From Bacteroidota bacterium (GTDB lineage: Bacteria; Bacteroidota; Bacteroidia; Flavobacteriales; Flavobacteriaceae), in assembly GCA_021793375.1 (NCBI GenBank), contig JAJYSY010000002.1, forward strand, positions 1 through 64,000: a stretch of DNA of 64,000 nt, given 5' to 3'. A model generated the notes under the pieces. It saw only the letters and a program-made list of their open reading frames with translations, had not been told where the DNA came from and searched no databases. A program made the position numbers and the translations under genes. Shown in pieces: positions 8,382-17,167 of the stretch (within the stretch, counting starts at the first letter, position 1; each line of letters opens with the position of its first letter).

Positions 8382-10754
8382 TTATTTATTCTTTTTTCCT
8401 CCAAATATTTTTCTAAAAATTCCTTTCTTTTCCTTTCTCGCTTCTCTTCTTTCTTTTCGTTTTCTTTTACGTTTTTCTTTTCTGGTTTCTTTTTTTATTT
8501 CTTTTTCAGATTTTTCAAATGTGATATAATCTGTATTTTTTCCAAAAACTTTTTCAAAAAAACCATCTTTTTCTGTGGGCGGACAATCCAAAGAAGCAAG
8601 AATTTCTGCCGAAGGTTTTTCAAATCTTTTTGTTGTAAATGTATTAAAATCTTCATCAGCATTCATTTTTTGTAGCATTCCCGCAAAAATAGGTAAAGCA
8701 GAATTAGCGCCTTGTCCTAACGCTGTGGAAGGAAATTTTATTTGTGAATTATCATTTCCTACCCAAGTTACAGTTACTAAATCAGGTAATAATCCCACAA
8801 ACCAACCATCTTTATTTTCTTGTGTGGTTCCTGTTTTTCCGGCTAAATCATTTTGAAAATGATAAACATTTCTCAGTCTTTGTGCTGTTCCTTTGTTGAC
8901 AACATTTTTTAATATTTCTAAAGTTTGCTGACGAGTTTTTTCTTTAAAAACTTCTTTAGATTCTTGTTTTGGATGAAATTCAGCAATAATATTTCCGTTT
9001 TTATCTTCTATTTTTTCAATAAAATAAGGATTAACAGGTTTTCCTTCATTTAAAAAAACAGCGTAAGCTTTTGCTAAATCCAATAATTTAATTTCAGAAA
9101 CGCCTAAAGCAATCGAAGGTTGATTTTCTATTTTTTCTTTTATTCCAACTTCTTGAATTTTATCTATAACTTTTTGAATTCCAACATCTCTTAAAACTTT
9201 TATCGTGATGGTATTCAAAGATTGTGTTAAGGCTTCTGACAAAGAATAATTTAATTTTTCATCGATATTTTTATTGGCATTTCTTGGTCTCCAGTTTTTT
9301 AAATCTGTATAAGTTACTTCGTTTGCCGGATAATAATCACAAGGTTTAATTCCATTTTCTAAAGCTGTTGCATAAACAAAAGGTTTAATTGTAGAACCGA
9401 CTTGTCTTTTACTCTGTGAAACATGATCATATTGAAAATACCTATAATCAATTCCTCCAATATAAGTTAAAACAGCCCCGGAATGAGGATCTAAAGAAAC
9501 CATTCCCGTGTTTAAAAACTTCAAATAATGCCTTAAACTATCTATAACTGAAACAATTTTTACTTCATTTTTTTTCCAATTATATAATTCTGTTTCTTTT
9601 GCTATACTCAAAGAGTCCAATATTTCTGCTTTTGAAAAACCTTTGCGAGATAATTTTTTATAAGCAGAAAGCTTTTGTATTTCTTTTTGAACAATTTCTG
9701 AATTTGCTCGCCAAGGCGGATTATTTCCAAAAGAATTTTCAAATTTTTCTTGTAATTCCATCAAATGTTTTCGCATAGATTCTTCTGCATACTTCTGCAT
9801 TTTAGCATCTAAAGTAGTATAGATTTTTAATCCATCTTCTTTGATTTTATAAGCACTTCCATCGGGTTTTCTATATTTTTTATCCGCTAATATTTTTTTA
9901 GTTTCTTTTCTGACTTGTTCCACAAAATAAGGAGCCGGAGCAGTACTGGAGCCATAATTTTTATAATCTATCTTTATTTTTTCTTTCATCACAGCTATGG
10001 TTTCTGCGGTGGTGAGAAATCCATATTTTTCCATTTGTTTTAAAACCACATCTCTTCTCAATTGACTTCTCTCAGGAAATAATCTGGGATTATAAGAATG
10101 ATTTGCTTTTAATGTTCCCACTAAAGTTGCTGCTTGAGATAAGGTTAAGTTTTTTGTTTTTGTATTAAAAAATTTCTGAGCAGCACTTTCAATTCCATAA
10201 GTATCTCCACTAAACGGAACTGTATTTAAATAAAGCGTAAGAATTTCATTTTTATCATAGATTTTCTCTAATCTTCTGGCCACAATACTTTCTCTTATTT
10301 TATTAATAACCACACTCATAAAAGCAAAATTCTTTCTGCCATACAAGTTTTTTGCCAGCTGTAAAGTGATGGTACTCCCCCCGCCGGAAGATTTATCTTG
10401 CATTAAAATTGTTTTCAACAAAACTCGCATCACACTTTGTTGATCTACACCATTATGTTCATAAAATCTTGCATCTTCTGTAGCGATTAAAGCTTGGATT
10501 AATTCCTCTGGAATTTCTTCAAAAGGTATAGATTCTCTATCAGTGATAAAATATTTTCCTATCAGTTTTTCATTTCTGTCAAATACTTGTGATGCTTGAA
10601 TATGCGAAAGATTAGATAATTCTTCTTGTTCTGGAATTTTCCCGAAAAAACCATAATAAATACTCGCGTAAAAACCTAAAATCAATAGAAAAAACAAGCA
10701 TAAAAATCCTGCAATCCATTTTATCCATTTATTGTTTATAAGTTTTTTCAACAT
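8382..10754 (-). CDS. Penicillin-binding protein 1A, bifunctional murein synthase
   Basis: Class A PBP that polymerises and cross-links peptidoglycan in the periplasm. After a short cytoplasmic start and one membrane helix (WIAGFLCLFFLLILGFYASI) comes the GT51 glycosyltransferase domain, with the catalytic region IATEDARFYEHNGVD and the GGSTITLQLAKNLY stretch. The transpeptidase domain has the nucleophile motif STIKPF (SxxK), SLN and KTGTT. The C-terminus is an unusually basic tail rich in K, R and E ending in GGKKNK. I prefer the ATG giving MLKKLINNKW; a start 27 bases upstream (MIKEIANIF) is in frame. It appears monocistronic. Confidence 0.93.
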   Translation of the reverse strand: MLKKLINNKWIKWIAGFLCLFFLLILGFYASIYYGFFGKIPEQEELSNLSHIQASQVFDRNEKLIGKYFITDRESIPFEEIPEELIQALIATEDARFYEHNGVDQQSVMRVLLKTILMQDKSSGGGSTITLQLAKNLYGRKNFAFMSVVINKIRESIVARRLEKIYDKNEILTLYLNTVPFSGDTYGIESAAQKFFNTKTKNLTLSQAATLVGTLKANHSYNPRLFPERSQLRRDVVLKQMEKYGFLTTAETIAVMKEKIKIDYKNYGSSTAPAPYFVEQVRKETKKILADKKYRKPDGSAYKIKEDGLKIYTTLDAKMQKYAEESMRKHLMELQEKFENSFGNNPPWRANSEIVQKEIQKLSAYKKLSRKGFSKAEILDSLSIAKETELYNWKKNEVKIVSVIDSLRHYLKFLNTGMVSLDPHSGAVLTYIGGIDYRYFQYDHVSQSKRQVGSTIKPFVYATALENGIKPCDYYPANEVTYTDLKNWRPRNANKNIDEKLNYSLSEALTQSLNTITIKVLRDVGIQKVIDKIQEVGIKEKIENQPSIALGVSEIKLLDLAKAYAVFLNEGKPVNPYFIEKIEDKNGNIIAEFHPKQESKEVFKEKTRQQTLEILKNVVNKGTAQRLRNVYHFQNDLAGKTGTTQENKDGWFVGLLPDLVTVTWVGNDNSQIKFPSTALGQGANSALPIFAGMLQKMNADEDFNTFTTKRFEKPSAEILASLDCPPTEKDGFFEKVFGKNTDYITFEKSEKEIKKETRKEKRKRKRKERREARKEKKGIFRKIFGGKKNK

Positions 10755-10897
10755 AAAAATATTAGCTATCTCTTTTATCAACGTTAAGTCTTCAGAAAAA
10801 GTTTTTAATCTTTTTTATTTTATAAACTCTTAACTTTTAAAGATGATAATTCTCTATTTGTTTTTATTTTTAAATTTTAAATTCAAAAATCGATTAT

Positions 10898-11659
10898 ATG
10901 AAATCTTTTATATTAAAATTTATTTTACTGCTTTTTTCTTTGTTTTTTATTTCCTCAATTCATGCACAAGAAACCAAAATTATGATTCGTGCTAAAGCAA
11001 AAGATGCTAAATTCATCGGATCTTCTATTGGCGGAGCTGAAATTGTAGTAAAAAATGCAGAAACACAAGAAATCTTAGCCAAAGGTTTGACAACAGGAAG
11101 CACAGGAAATACAGAAATAATCATGGAAAAACCTCATCAAAGAAAACCCAATTTAAGCGATGAAGAAACTGCCGGGTTTTTAGCAAAAATAAATCTTGAA
11201 AAACCTACTTTTTTAACCATTGAAGCCAAAGCACCCATCAATGCAAAACAAGCTAAAGTGATGAGCAGCACCCAACTTTGGGCAATTCCTGAAAAAGATA
11301 TTTTAGGAGATGGAGTGGTTTTGGAAATTCCCGGGTTTGTAGTAGATATTCTTTCGCCTCAACGTCATAATATTTATGAAAAAAACACTGAAATAGAAAT
11401 AAAATCTAATATTGTAATGATGTGTGGTTGCCCAATTACTCCCGATGGAATTTGGAATGCTGATGATTATGAAGTGAAAGCAATTCTTAGTAAAGAAAAT
11501 AAAACCATCAAGGAAATTGAAATGAAATATGATGGAAAACCCAATACTTTTTCCGGAAAAATAAATGAAAATCCGGGATTATATGAAATTACCGTTTTTG
11601 CTTATGATGCAAACACCGGAAACACGGGAGTAGACAAGACAAATATTATTATTAATTAA
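10898..11659 (+). CDS. Secreted protein of unknown function with a Cys-Gly-Cys motif
   Basis: 253-residue protein with a clear signal peptide (MKSFILKFILLLFSLFFI, cleavage after HAQ). The N-terminal half looks like an immunoglobulin-like/carboxypeptidase-regulatory fold (GSSIGGAEIVVKNAETQEIL then LTTGSTGNTE). The C-terminal half has a second beta domain (FSGKINENPGLYEITVFAYD). Between them is MMCGCPITPDGIWNADDYEV, with the only two cysteines of the mature protein, which could bind a metal or form a disulfide. It stands 66 bases before a flavin reductase and hemerythrin gene and may be co-transcribed with them. I do not recognise a named family, so no function is assigned. Confidence 0.7.
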   Translation: MKSFILKFILLLFSLFFISSIHAQETKIMIRAKAKDAKFIGSSIGGAEIVVKNAETQEILAKGLTTGSTGNTEIIMEKPHQRKPNLSDEETAGFLAKINLEKPTFLTIEAKAPINAKQAKVMSSTQLWAIPEKDILGDGVVLEIPGFVVDILSPQRHNIYEKNTEIEIKSNIVMMCGCPITPDGIWNADDYEVKAILSKENKTIKEIEMKYDGKPNTFSGKINENPGLYEITVFAYDANTGNTGVDKTNIIIN

Positions 11660-11725
11660 GCACATTTTTATTTTTTTAAAGCAAATATCTTTTAAAGATT
11701 GTATTTTTAGCAAAATGATTTTTTT

Positions 11726-12388
11726 ATGTATCACCTAAAAATTTTACAGAGAAACTATATTTCACACGACACCATTCGTTTTATTATAGAAAAACCAAAG
11801 GATGAAGATTTTATTTATCATCCTGCTCAAGCAGCACATCTTTCTATAAACAAGCCGGGTTGGGAAGATAAAAAAAGACCTTTTACTTTTACTTCTTTAA
11901 ACGATTGGCCTGAACTTGAATTTGTTATTAAAATTTATGAAGATCGTGAAGGCGTAACACATCAGTTTTCAAAGCTTGAAGTCGGCGATGAAATTATTTT
12001 ACACGATGTTTTTGAAACTTTAAAATACAATGGTCCCGGAATTTTCTTGGCCGGAGGAACAGGAATTACACCTTTTATAGCAATTTTCAGAGCATTGAAA
12101 GCCAGTGGTAATTTAAGAAATATTGCTTTGTTATATTCCAACAAAACACAAGAGGATATTCTTTTTGGAAAAGAATTACACGAAATGTTGGGCAATGCTT
12201 TTATGAATGTTTTTACCAGACAAGGGGTTATTGGATTTAGAGAACGTCATATTGACAGAAAATTCTTGATTGAAAATATCGGAAATTTTGACCATAGATT
12301 TTATGTTTGCGGTCCAAAAGATTTCACAGAAGATATCACTAAACATTTAATTAGTTTGGGTGCCAAACCTGAAGCTATTACTTTTTAA
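11726..12388 (+). CDS. Ferredoxin-NADP reductase-like FAD/NAD(P) oxidoreductase
   Basis: 220-residue flavin reductase of the ferredoxin-NADP reductase superfamily without an attached iron-sulfur domain. The FAD-binding barrel has RPFTFTS (an RxYS variant), and the NAD(P) domain has FLAGGTGITPFIAI, LLYSNKTQEDILF and FYVCGPKDF. It should transfer electrons from NAD(P)H through FAD to a partner such as a flavodoxin, ferredoxin or iron protein. The next gene, 12 bases on, encodes a hemerythrin-domain protein, a plausible but unproven partner. Confidence 0.85.
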   Translation: MYHLKILQRNYISHDTIRFIIEKPKDEDFIYHPAQAAHLSINKPGWEDKKRPFTFTSLNDWPELEFVIKIYEDREGVTHQFSKLEVGDEIILHDVFETLKYNGPGIFLAGGTGITPFIAIFRALKASGNLRNIALLYSNKTQEDILFGKELHEMLGNAFMNVFTRQGVIGFRERHIDRKFLIENIGNFDHRFYVCGPKDFTEDITKHLISLGAKPEAITF

Positions 12389-12400
12389 AATTAAATTATT

Positions 12401-12919
12401 TTGGAAAAGCCTATTCATGATTTTTTCTCAAAAGATCACCGACGTGTAGATTTGTTGTTGGAAAAAGCAATTCAAGATTTAGATAATATCAACATGGAAA
12501 TTTATCAAGAATTTAGAATTGCTTTATTGACGCACATCAAAATGGAAGAGAATATTCTTTTCCCTGCGGCGAAAAAAGCCAACAATGGAAAACAACTTCC
12601 AGATTTTCAGCGTTATAGATTAGAACACGCTGCTATCACTACTTTATTGGCTGTTTATCCTAATCCTGAATTGATTAAAGTTTTAAAGTATGTTTTAGAT
12701 CAGCACGATGAGGCAGAAGAAAAACCTGGAGGAATGTATGATGTTTGTGAAAAACTCACCAACAGTCAAACTTCAGATCTTTTGAAAGAATTAAAAAATA
12801 TTAAACCAACTCCTGTTCATCCCCCCAAAAAGGAAGATTATGTTTTTGAAGCAGCAAAACGTGTTTTATCAAGAGCAGGATACGATTATGATGAATTGGC
12901 AAAAAAGCTTTCTAATTAA
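12401..12919 (+). CDS. Hemerythrin HHE domain protein
   Basis: 172-residue soluble protein with a four-helix HHE cation-binding domain. Likely di-iron ligands are H in FFSKDHRRVD, H and E in HIKMEENILFPA, H in RLEHAAI, and H and E in LDQHDEAEE. Such proteins bind oxygen or nitric oxide, or handle iron. A C-terminal extension (about residues 125-172) is unassigned. The start is a TTG codon; no ATG lies upstream in frame before the previous stop. It follows the flavin reductase by 12 bases, so the two are likely translated from one message. Confidence 0.85.
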   Translation: MEKPIHDFFSKDHRRVDLLLEKAIQDLDNINMEIYQEFRIALLTHIKMEENILFPAAKKANNGKQLPDFQRYRLEHAAITTLLAVYPNPELIKVLKYVLDQHDEAEEKPGGMYDVCEKLTNSQTSDLLKELKNIKPTPVHPPKKEDYVFEAAKRVLSRAGYDYDELAKKLSN

Positions 12920-12958
12920 GCTGTGGTTTTATCATCTGAAATAAGTTTTATTCTCCAA

Positions 12959-12987
12959 AAATAAGTTGATTTTTAATCAGCTTATTT
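12959..12987. terminator. Bidirectional terminator between hemerythrin and ABC permease genes
   Basis: A 12-bp stem (12959-12970 with 12976-12987, one G-T pair) and a 5-base loop are flanked by A-rich and T-rich runs on both sides. It serves two convergent genes, and the permease stop codon lies inside the right arm. Confidence 0.7.
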
Positions 12988-14151
12988 TTTTATCAACTTT
13001 TTTGTTTTTCGAATTTTAAAATATAAAATAATTGCTGAAAGTGTTAAACAAACCACAGCGATAATCCCCATATTAAGCAAAGGTTGATAAATATGAGATA
13101 TCCCGGAGTGATTGAGATAAAGCAATCTAAAAATCTTTAAATAATGCGTCAAAGGAATTAAATCTGCAATAGTTTGCACCCAAATTGGCATTTGACTTAA
13201 AGGCCAAGTAAATCCGCTTAAAATAAAACTTGGTGTGGCTACAACCATTAAAACTTCTGTAGCTTTTAATTGATCCGGTAAAATTATGCTCACCAATACT
13301 CCAATTCCGCAAACTGCTAAAATAAAAACAAAAGTACTCAATGCGAAAGCTCCTAAAGCTCCGCCAATGATCATATTATAATATTTGGAAAAACCCCAAT
13401 ACATTAAAATAATTCCAATAGACATCAATAAATACGGAATGATTTTTACGGCTAACATCCCTAAAGCATTGGGCATTTTTTCTACTAATTCTGTAAAAGT
13501 TCCATTTTCATATTCTGAAGCAAAAGTCAAAGCTAATCCCAAAAGTAAAACCTGTTGAAAAACTGTTAACAAAACACCGGGAAGCATAAAGTATAAATAA
13601 TTTCCACTTCTGATGCTTTGTTTAATAATTGTGGTTTTAAAAGGTTCATAATTTTGAGCAGCTATATATTGCGGAACGCCTTTTTTCATTTGAGATTCTA
13701 TTTGAATTCCGGCTTTCATCGTCATTGCAACAGTATTTACTGCCATCAAAGCGGTGTTTGAAGTCAAAGTATTGGAAGCATCTACAAAAAGACTAATTTC
13801 AGGCAAGCGATTTTGCTGAATATCTGCTGCAAAACTTTTGGGAATATCAACAATAACAGTGGCTTCCAAATCTATGGCTTTATCTTTTACACCAAACATA
13901 GAAGGCAAAATTTTTACGACTTCCACGCTTTCATTTTCTTCTAACATATCGATGAATTTTGTACTCATCGGACTGTTATCCTGATCGACCACAATAATGG
14001 GTAAATCAGTTATTTTTCCTTTTTGATAAACTGCTCCAATCAACACACCATATAAAATTGGTGCACCAATAAAGAGAATCCTCAACACTTTATTGTTGAA
14101 AAATAATCTGAATTCTCGTTTTATTAATTGAATAAAATTTTTCACAATCAA
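12982..14151 (-). CDS. ABC-2 type permease (YhhJ/YbhR-like)
   Basis: 389-residue inner-membrane permease: one N-terminal helix (NKVLRILFIGAPILYGVLIGAV), a large periplasmic domain (about residues 45-180, including ITDLPIIVVDQDNSP and the VDASNTLTSNTALM segment), then five or six helices including the ABC-2 signature region LKATEVLMVVATPSFILSGFTWP. This layout is that of drug or lipid exporters such as YhhJ and YbhR/S. It begins one base after the stop of the HlyD gene and shares an operon with tolC. No ATPase is encoded in the tolC-hlyD-permease unit; the nearest is GldA-like, further upstream on the same strand. Confidence 0.88.
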   Translation of the reverse strand: MIVKNFIQLIKREFRLFFNNKVLRILFIGAPILYGVLIGAVYQKGKITDLPIIVVDQDNSPMSTKFIDMLEENESVEVVKILPSMFGVKDKAIDLEATVIVDIPKSFAADIQQNRLPEISLFVDASNTLTSNTALMAVNTVAMTMKAGIQIESQMKKGVPQYIAAQNYEPFKTTIIKQSIRSGNYLYFMLPGVLLTVFQQVLLLGLALTFASEYENGTFTELVEKMPNALGMLAVKIIPYLLMSIGIILMYWGFSKYYNMIIGGALGAFALSTFVFILAVCGIGVLVSIILPDQLKATEVLMVVATPSFILSGFTWPLSQMPIWVQTIADLIPLTHYLKIFRLLYLNHSGISHIYQPLLNMGIIAVVCLTLSAIILYFKIRKTKKLIKK

Positions 14152-15117
14152 TTATTTCTCAAGTTCTAAAGAAACTGTTGCTTTGGTAATTAATCCGCTG
14201 ACTTCTTCAGGATTATCAGGGTGAACAAAAACTTCAAAAAGCGTTTGTTGCATGTCAAAATCAGGATAAGCGGTTGCAATATTAGCATAAGCACTTAAAG
14301 CTTTTACCGCAGTAACTTTTCCGGGAATTAATTCTTCATCTTTATAAAGAACTTTTATTTTCACTTCTTTTCCGGGTTGAATATTTCCTAATTTTTCTTC
14401 AGCTATTGTAAATCTAAAATGAACGGAAGAATCTATATATCCTCCAATCACAGGATATCCCGGCAAGGCCAATTCTCCGATTTTTAAATTTATATTTTCT
14501 ACTGCCATATCTTGTGGAGCAATCATATATTTTTCTTTTTCTGCTGCTCCCACTTCAGAAATTGCTCCTGAAGCTTGTAATTGCTGACCTAAAGCCATGG
14601 TTTGCTGCTCTATTCTTGCGCCTGTTTTGGCTTCTTCTAATTCTGTTTTAGCGGCTTCATATTGATTTCTTGCTCCTTGATATTTTGCGTAAACCTCATC
14701 AAATTGTTGTTGAGGAACCAAACTGTCTTGCAACATTTTTTCTAATCTGTCTAATGATTTTTTTGCAAAATCAAATTGCTCTTTCAATCCGCCTACTTTG
14801 TTTTCCAATTGTTTTAATTGTCCCGCTGTTGCGCCTTGTATTGCCATTTGATATTGTGCTTCAGCAGATTTAAAAGCACCTTCTGCTTGTTGTTTTTTTG
14901 CATCAACTTCAGGAATATCCAAAACTATTAAAGTATCTCCTTTTTTGACTCTATCTCCTTCCAACACTAAGATTTTTTCTACATTTCCGGGAACTTTCGT
15001 GACCACAGAAATCTGATCTCTTTCGATTTTTCCCATAAAAGCCGGATCTATTTTTTTCTTATTACAAGAAATCAAGATCAATAAAAATCCTAAAGGTAAA
15101 ATATTTTTAATTTTCAT
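14152..15117 (-). CDS. HlyD-family periplasmic adaptor lipoprotein
   Basis: Membrane-fusion protein linking the inner-membrane permease to the TolC-like channel. The signal ends in a lipobox (LGFLLILISCNKKK), so it should be lipid-anchored. A biotinyl-lipoyl-like domain follows (VPGNVEKILVLEGDRVKKGDTLIVLDIPEVDAKK), then a long coiled coil (about residues 65-175) and a beta barrel (FRFTIAEEKLGNIQPGKEVKIKV). I prefer the start MKIKNILPLG; MRIMKIK, 9 bases upstream, is possible. The gene overlaps the end of tolC and directly abuts the permease gene. Confidence 0.9.
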   Translation of the reverse strand: MKIKNILPLGFLLILISCNKKKIDPAFMGKIERDQISVVTKVPGNVEKILVLEGDRVKKGDTLIVLDIPEVDAKKQQAEGAFKSAEAQYQMAIQGATAGQLKQLENKVGGLKEQFDFAKKSLDRLEKMLQDSLVPQQQFDEVYAKYQGARNQYEAAKTELEEAKTGARIEQQTMALGQQLQASGAISEVGAAEKEKYMIAPQDMAVENINLKIGELALPGYPVIGGYIDSSVHFRFTIAEEKLGNIQPGKEVKIKVLYKDEELIPGKVTAVKALSAYANIATAYPDFDMQQTLFEVFVHPDNPEEVSGLITKATVSLELEK

Positions 15118-16510
15118 AATCCTCATAAATTTTATCCAATAATTCTCCTGTTCCCAATAAAAGTTCTATCGCTGCATTTCGTTGATTGAGAATTTGATTG
15201 TAATAATTCAAATTCACTTTATAAAATTCATTTTCAGAAGCCAATCTTTCTGTTAAATCAACTATTCCTGAAGCGTATTGTTTACTGGCTAAATTCAAAT
15301 TATTTTTCGCAATTTTCACTTGTTGTTCTGCTACCAAAACTTTTTTATCAGCAGTTTGAAGATCTACTTTATTTTTATGAATTAATAATTCCAATTTCTC
15401 TTGGGTATCTTTTAACTTTGTTTCGCTGATTTCTAATTCTATTTCTGCTTTTTTTATTTTTTTTCGATTTTCTCCTCCTTTAAAAATATCCCATTTCAAT
15501 CCTATTCCAACAGCTGCAGCCGGTTCTAATCTGATGTGATCTGCTCTGGCTTTTACATCTCCCGCAACAGGAACATCTCTGAATTTTAAACTTGAATTAA
15601 ACGCATCTAAGTAAGTTAAATTTCCAAAAGCAAAAACCGTGGGAAAATCTAATCCTTTTTCTTTTTTATATGCATATTCTTTAGCTTTTTTGCCGGATTC
15701 CAAAGCTTTTAGTTCTGCTCTGTTTTCAGGGTTTTCAGCAGAATTTTTCACCAAAAAAGGTTGTAATTCATACATAATACCTTCTAATTCACTTTTTGAC
15801 ATTCTTGTTAAATAAGTCAATTTAGCATACAAAACTTCTCTGTTTCCTTCTGCTTCTACTCTTTTTTCTTCCAATTCTAAAATTGCCAATTTAAGTTTAT
15901 CTCGATCATAAGGAATTGCTAAACCATTTTCTATGGCTTTCAAAACTTTTTGGTGTTCTTTATTTAATCTTTTTTCTGAATCTTCTAAAAGTTTATCTAC
16001 TTCATTTAACAACATTAACTGATCAAAAGTCAATACTACTTCTTTGGCTACTTCTTCTTTTCCGGCTTCTGCCAAAAAACTTTCTGCTTTTTGTTTTTCT
16101 TCTAAAGCTTTAATTCCTTTGTTTACTTGACCTCCGGCAAAGATTATTTGTCGTGCAGAAACTCCTCCCATCAAAACTTGTGTTTGAAAATTAGACACTA
16201 AAGCATCTTCAAAAATCGGTGTTCCGGTGATGGGCAAATAATGTGTGGGAAATTCAGGACTCAATTGAGAGTATAAATAACCGTATCCTCCAATTAAGGA
16301 AACTTGAGGTAGATTTTTTCCTTTAACAGCTTCTTTTTCCAATTGTGTTCCATCACTTTCTTTTTGCTGAATTTGGACTTCAGCATTTTCTGTAATGGCT
16401 TGTTGAATAGGTTTTTTTAAAACTTCTTCTACAAAACTCTGTGCATGAGATTGAAAAACAGCACTTAAAAGAAAAATTCCAACTAAAAATGATTTATTTA
16501 AATTCTTCAT
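15107..16510 (-). CDS. TolC-family outer-membrane efflux channel
   Basis: Outer-membrane factor with a signal peptide (MKNLNKSFLVGIFLLSAVF, cleavage near SHAQ) and the long helical repeats of TolC proteins (about residues 30-460). A typical stretch is GLKWDIFKGGENRKKIKKAE, followed by heptad-rich coiled coils and YASGIVDLTERLASENEFYK. It forms the trimeric exit duct for the tripartite exporter with the downstream HlyD and ABC-2 permease. Nine extra residues upstream (from 16537) are in frame, but the signal peptide reads best from MKNLNK. It is preceded by a Crp/Fnr regulator gene. Confidence 0.9.
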   Translation of the reverse strand: MKNLNKSFLVGIFLLSAVFQSHAQSFVEEVLKKPIQQAITENAEVQIQQKESDGTQLEKEAVKGKNLPQVSLIGGYGYLYSQLSPEFPTHYLPITGTPIFEDALVSNFQTQVLMGGVSARQIIFAGGQVNKGIKALEEKQKAESFLAEAGKEEVAKEVVLTFDQLMLLNEVDKLLEDSEKRLNKEHQKVLKAIENGLAIPYDRDKLKLAILELEEKRVEAEGNREVLYAKLTYLTRMSKSELEGIMYELQPFLVKNSAENPENRAELKALESGKKAKEYAYKKEKGLDFPTVFAFGNLTYLDAFNSSLKFRDVPVAGDVKARADHIRLEPAAAVGIGLKWDIFKGGENRKKIKKAEIELEISETKLKDTQEKLELLIHKNKVDLQTADKKVLVAEQQVKIAKNNLNLASKQYASGIVDLTERLASENEFYKVNLNYYNQILNQRNAAIELLLGTGELLDKIYEDYEN

Positions 16511-16585
16511 ATTTTCAGAATTTACACTAAGATGCAAAATTCTATAAAAATATGCATTTAATTTTTCAGATATCTTAAAAAATTA

Positions 16586-17164
16586 TCATTTAACTTGTGA
16601 ACGAATCACACTTAAGGTTTGTTGTGAAATTCCTAAATAAGAAGCGATATCTCCTAAAGGAGCACGAAGAATAATTTCCGGATTTTCAGCTAATAATTGC
16701 TGATATCGTTCTTGTGCATTTTCAAATTGAATTTTATTTAATCGGTTGGAAAAACTTCTTAAAATATCTACTAAAATCTGCTGAATTAATTTATTCATTT
16801 CCAAGCTGTTTTCTGTCCAATTTTTAACTTTCTGAAAAGGAATTTGAAAAATTACAGTCTGATTTTCAAGCGCTGTCAGCCCATAAATAGAAGTTTTATT
16901 TTGAAGATTGTTTTTATAAAAATTTTCTGATCGGGTGATAAATTTATTTTCTGTCAAAAAGTGATGTGTAATCGATTTATCTTCTTTATAATAAAACATT
17001 TTTACCAATCCATTTTCTACAAAATAAATATTTTTGGAAATGCTATTTGTAGGCAAAATCACTTCTCCTTTAGCAAAAGTTTTTCGCTCTCCGGAAAATA
17101 TTAAATCATCTGTAATTTCTGTTGGCAAATGAAAATGCTGAGAAAGATAATCCTTTAAATTCAA
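16586..17164 (-). CDS. Crp/Fnr family transcriptional regulator
   Basis: 192-residue regulator with an N-terminal cyclic-nucleotide-binding-like beta roll (KTFAKGEVILPTNSISKNIYFVENGLVKMFYY) and a short C-terminal helix-turn-helix (APLGDIASYLGISQQTLSVIRSQVK). There are no Fnr-type N-terminal cysteines. The DNA-binding part ends directly after the recognition helix, as in many compact Bacteroidota members. It lies between gldA (3-base gap) and tolC, so it probably controls this efflux operon. The effector is unknown. Confidence 0.88.
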   Translation of the reverse strand: MNLKDYLSQHFHLPTEITDDLIFSGERKTFAKGEVILPTNSISKNIYFVENGLVKMFYYKEDKSITHHFLTENKFITRSENFYKNNLQNKTSIYGLTALENQTVIFQIPFQKVKNWTENSLEMNKLIQQILVDILRSFSNRLNKIQFENAQERYQQLLAENPEIILRAPLGDIASYLGISQQTLSVIRSQVK

Positions 17165-17167
17165 GTA

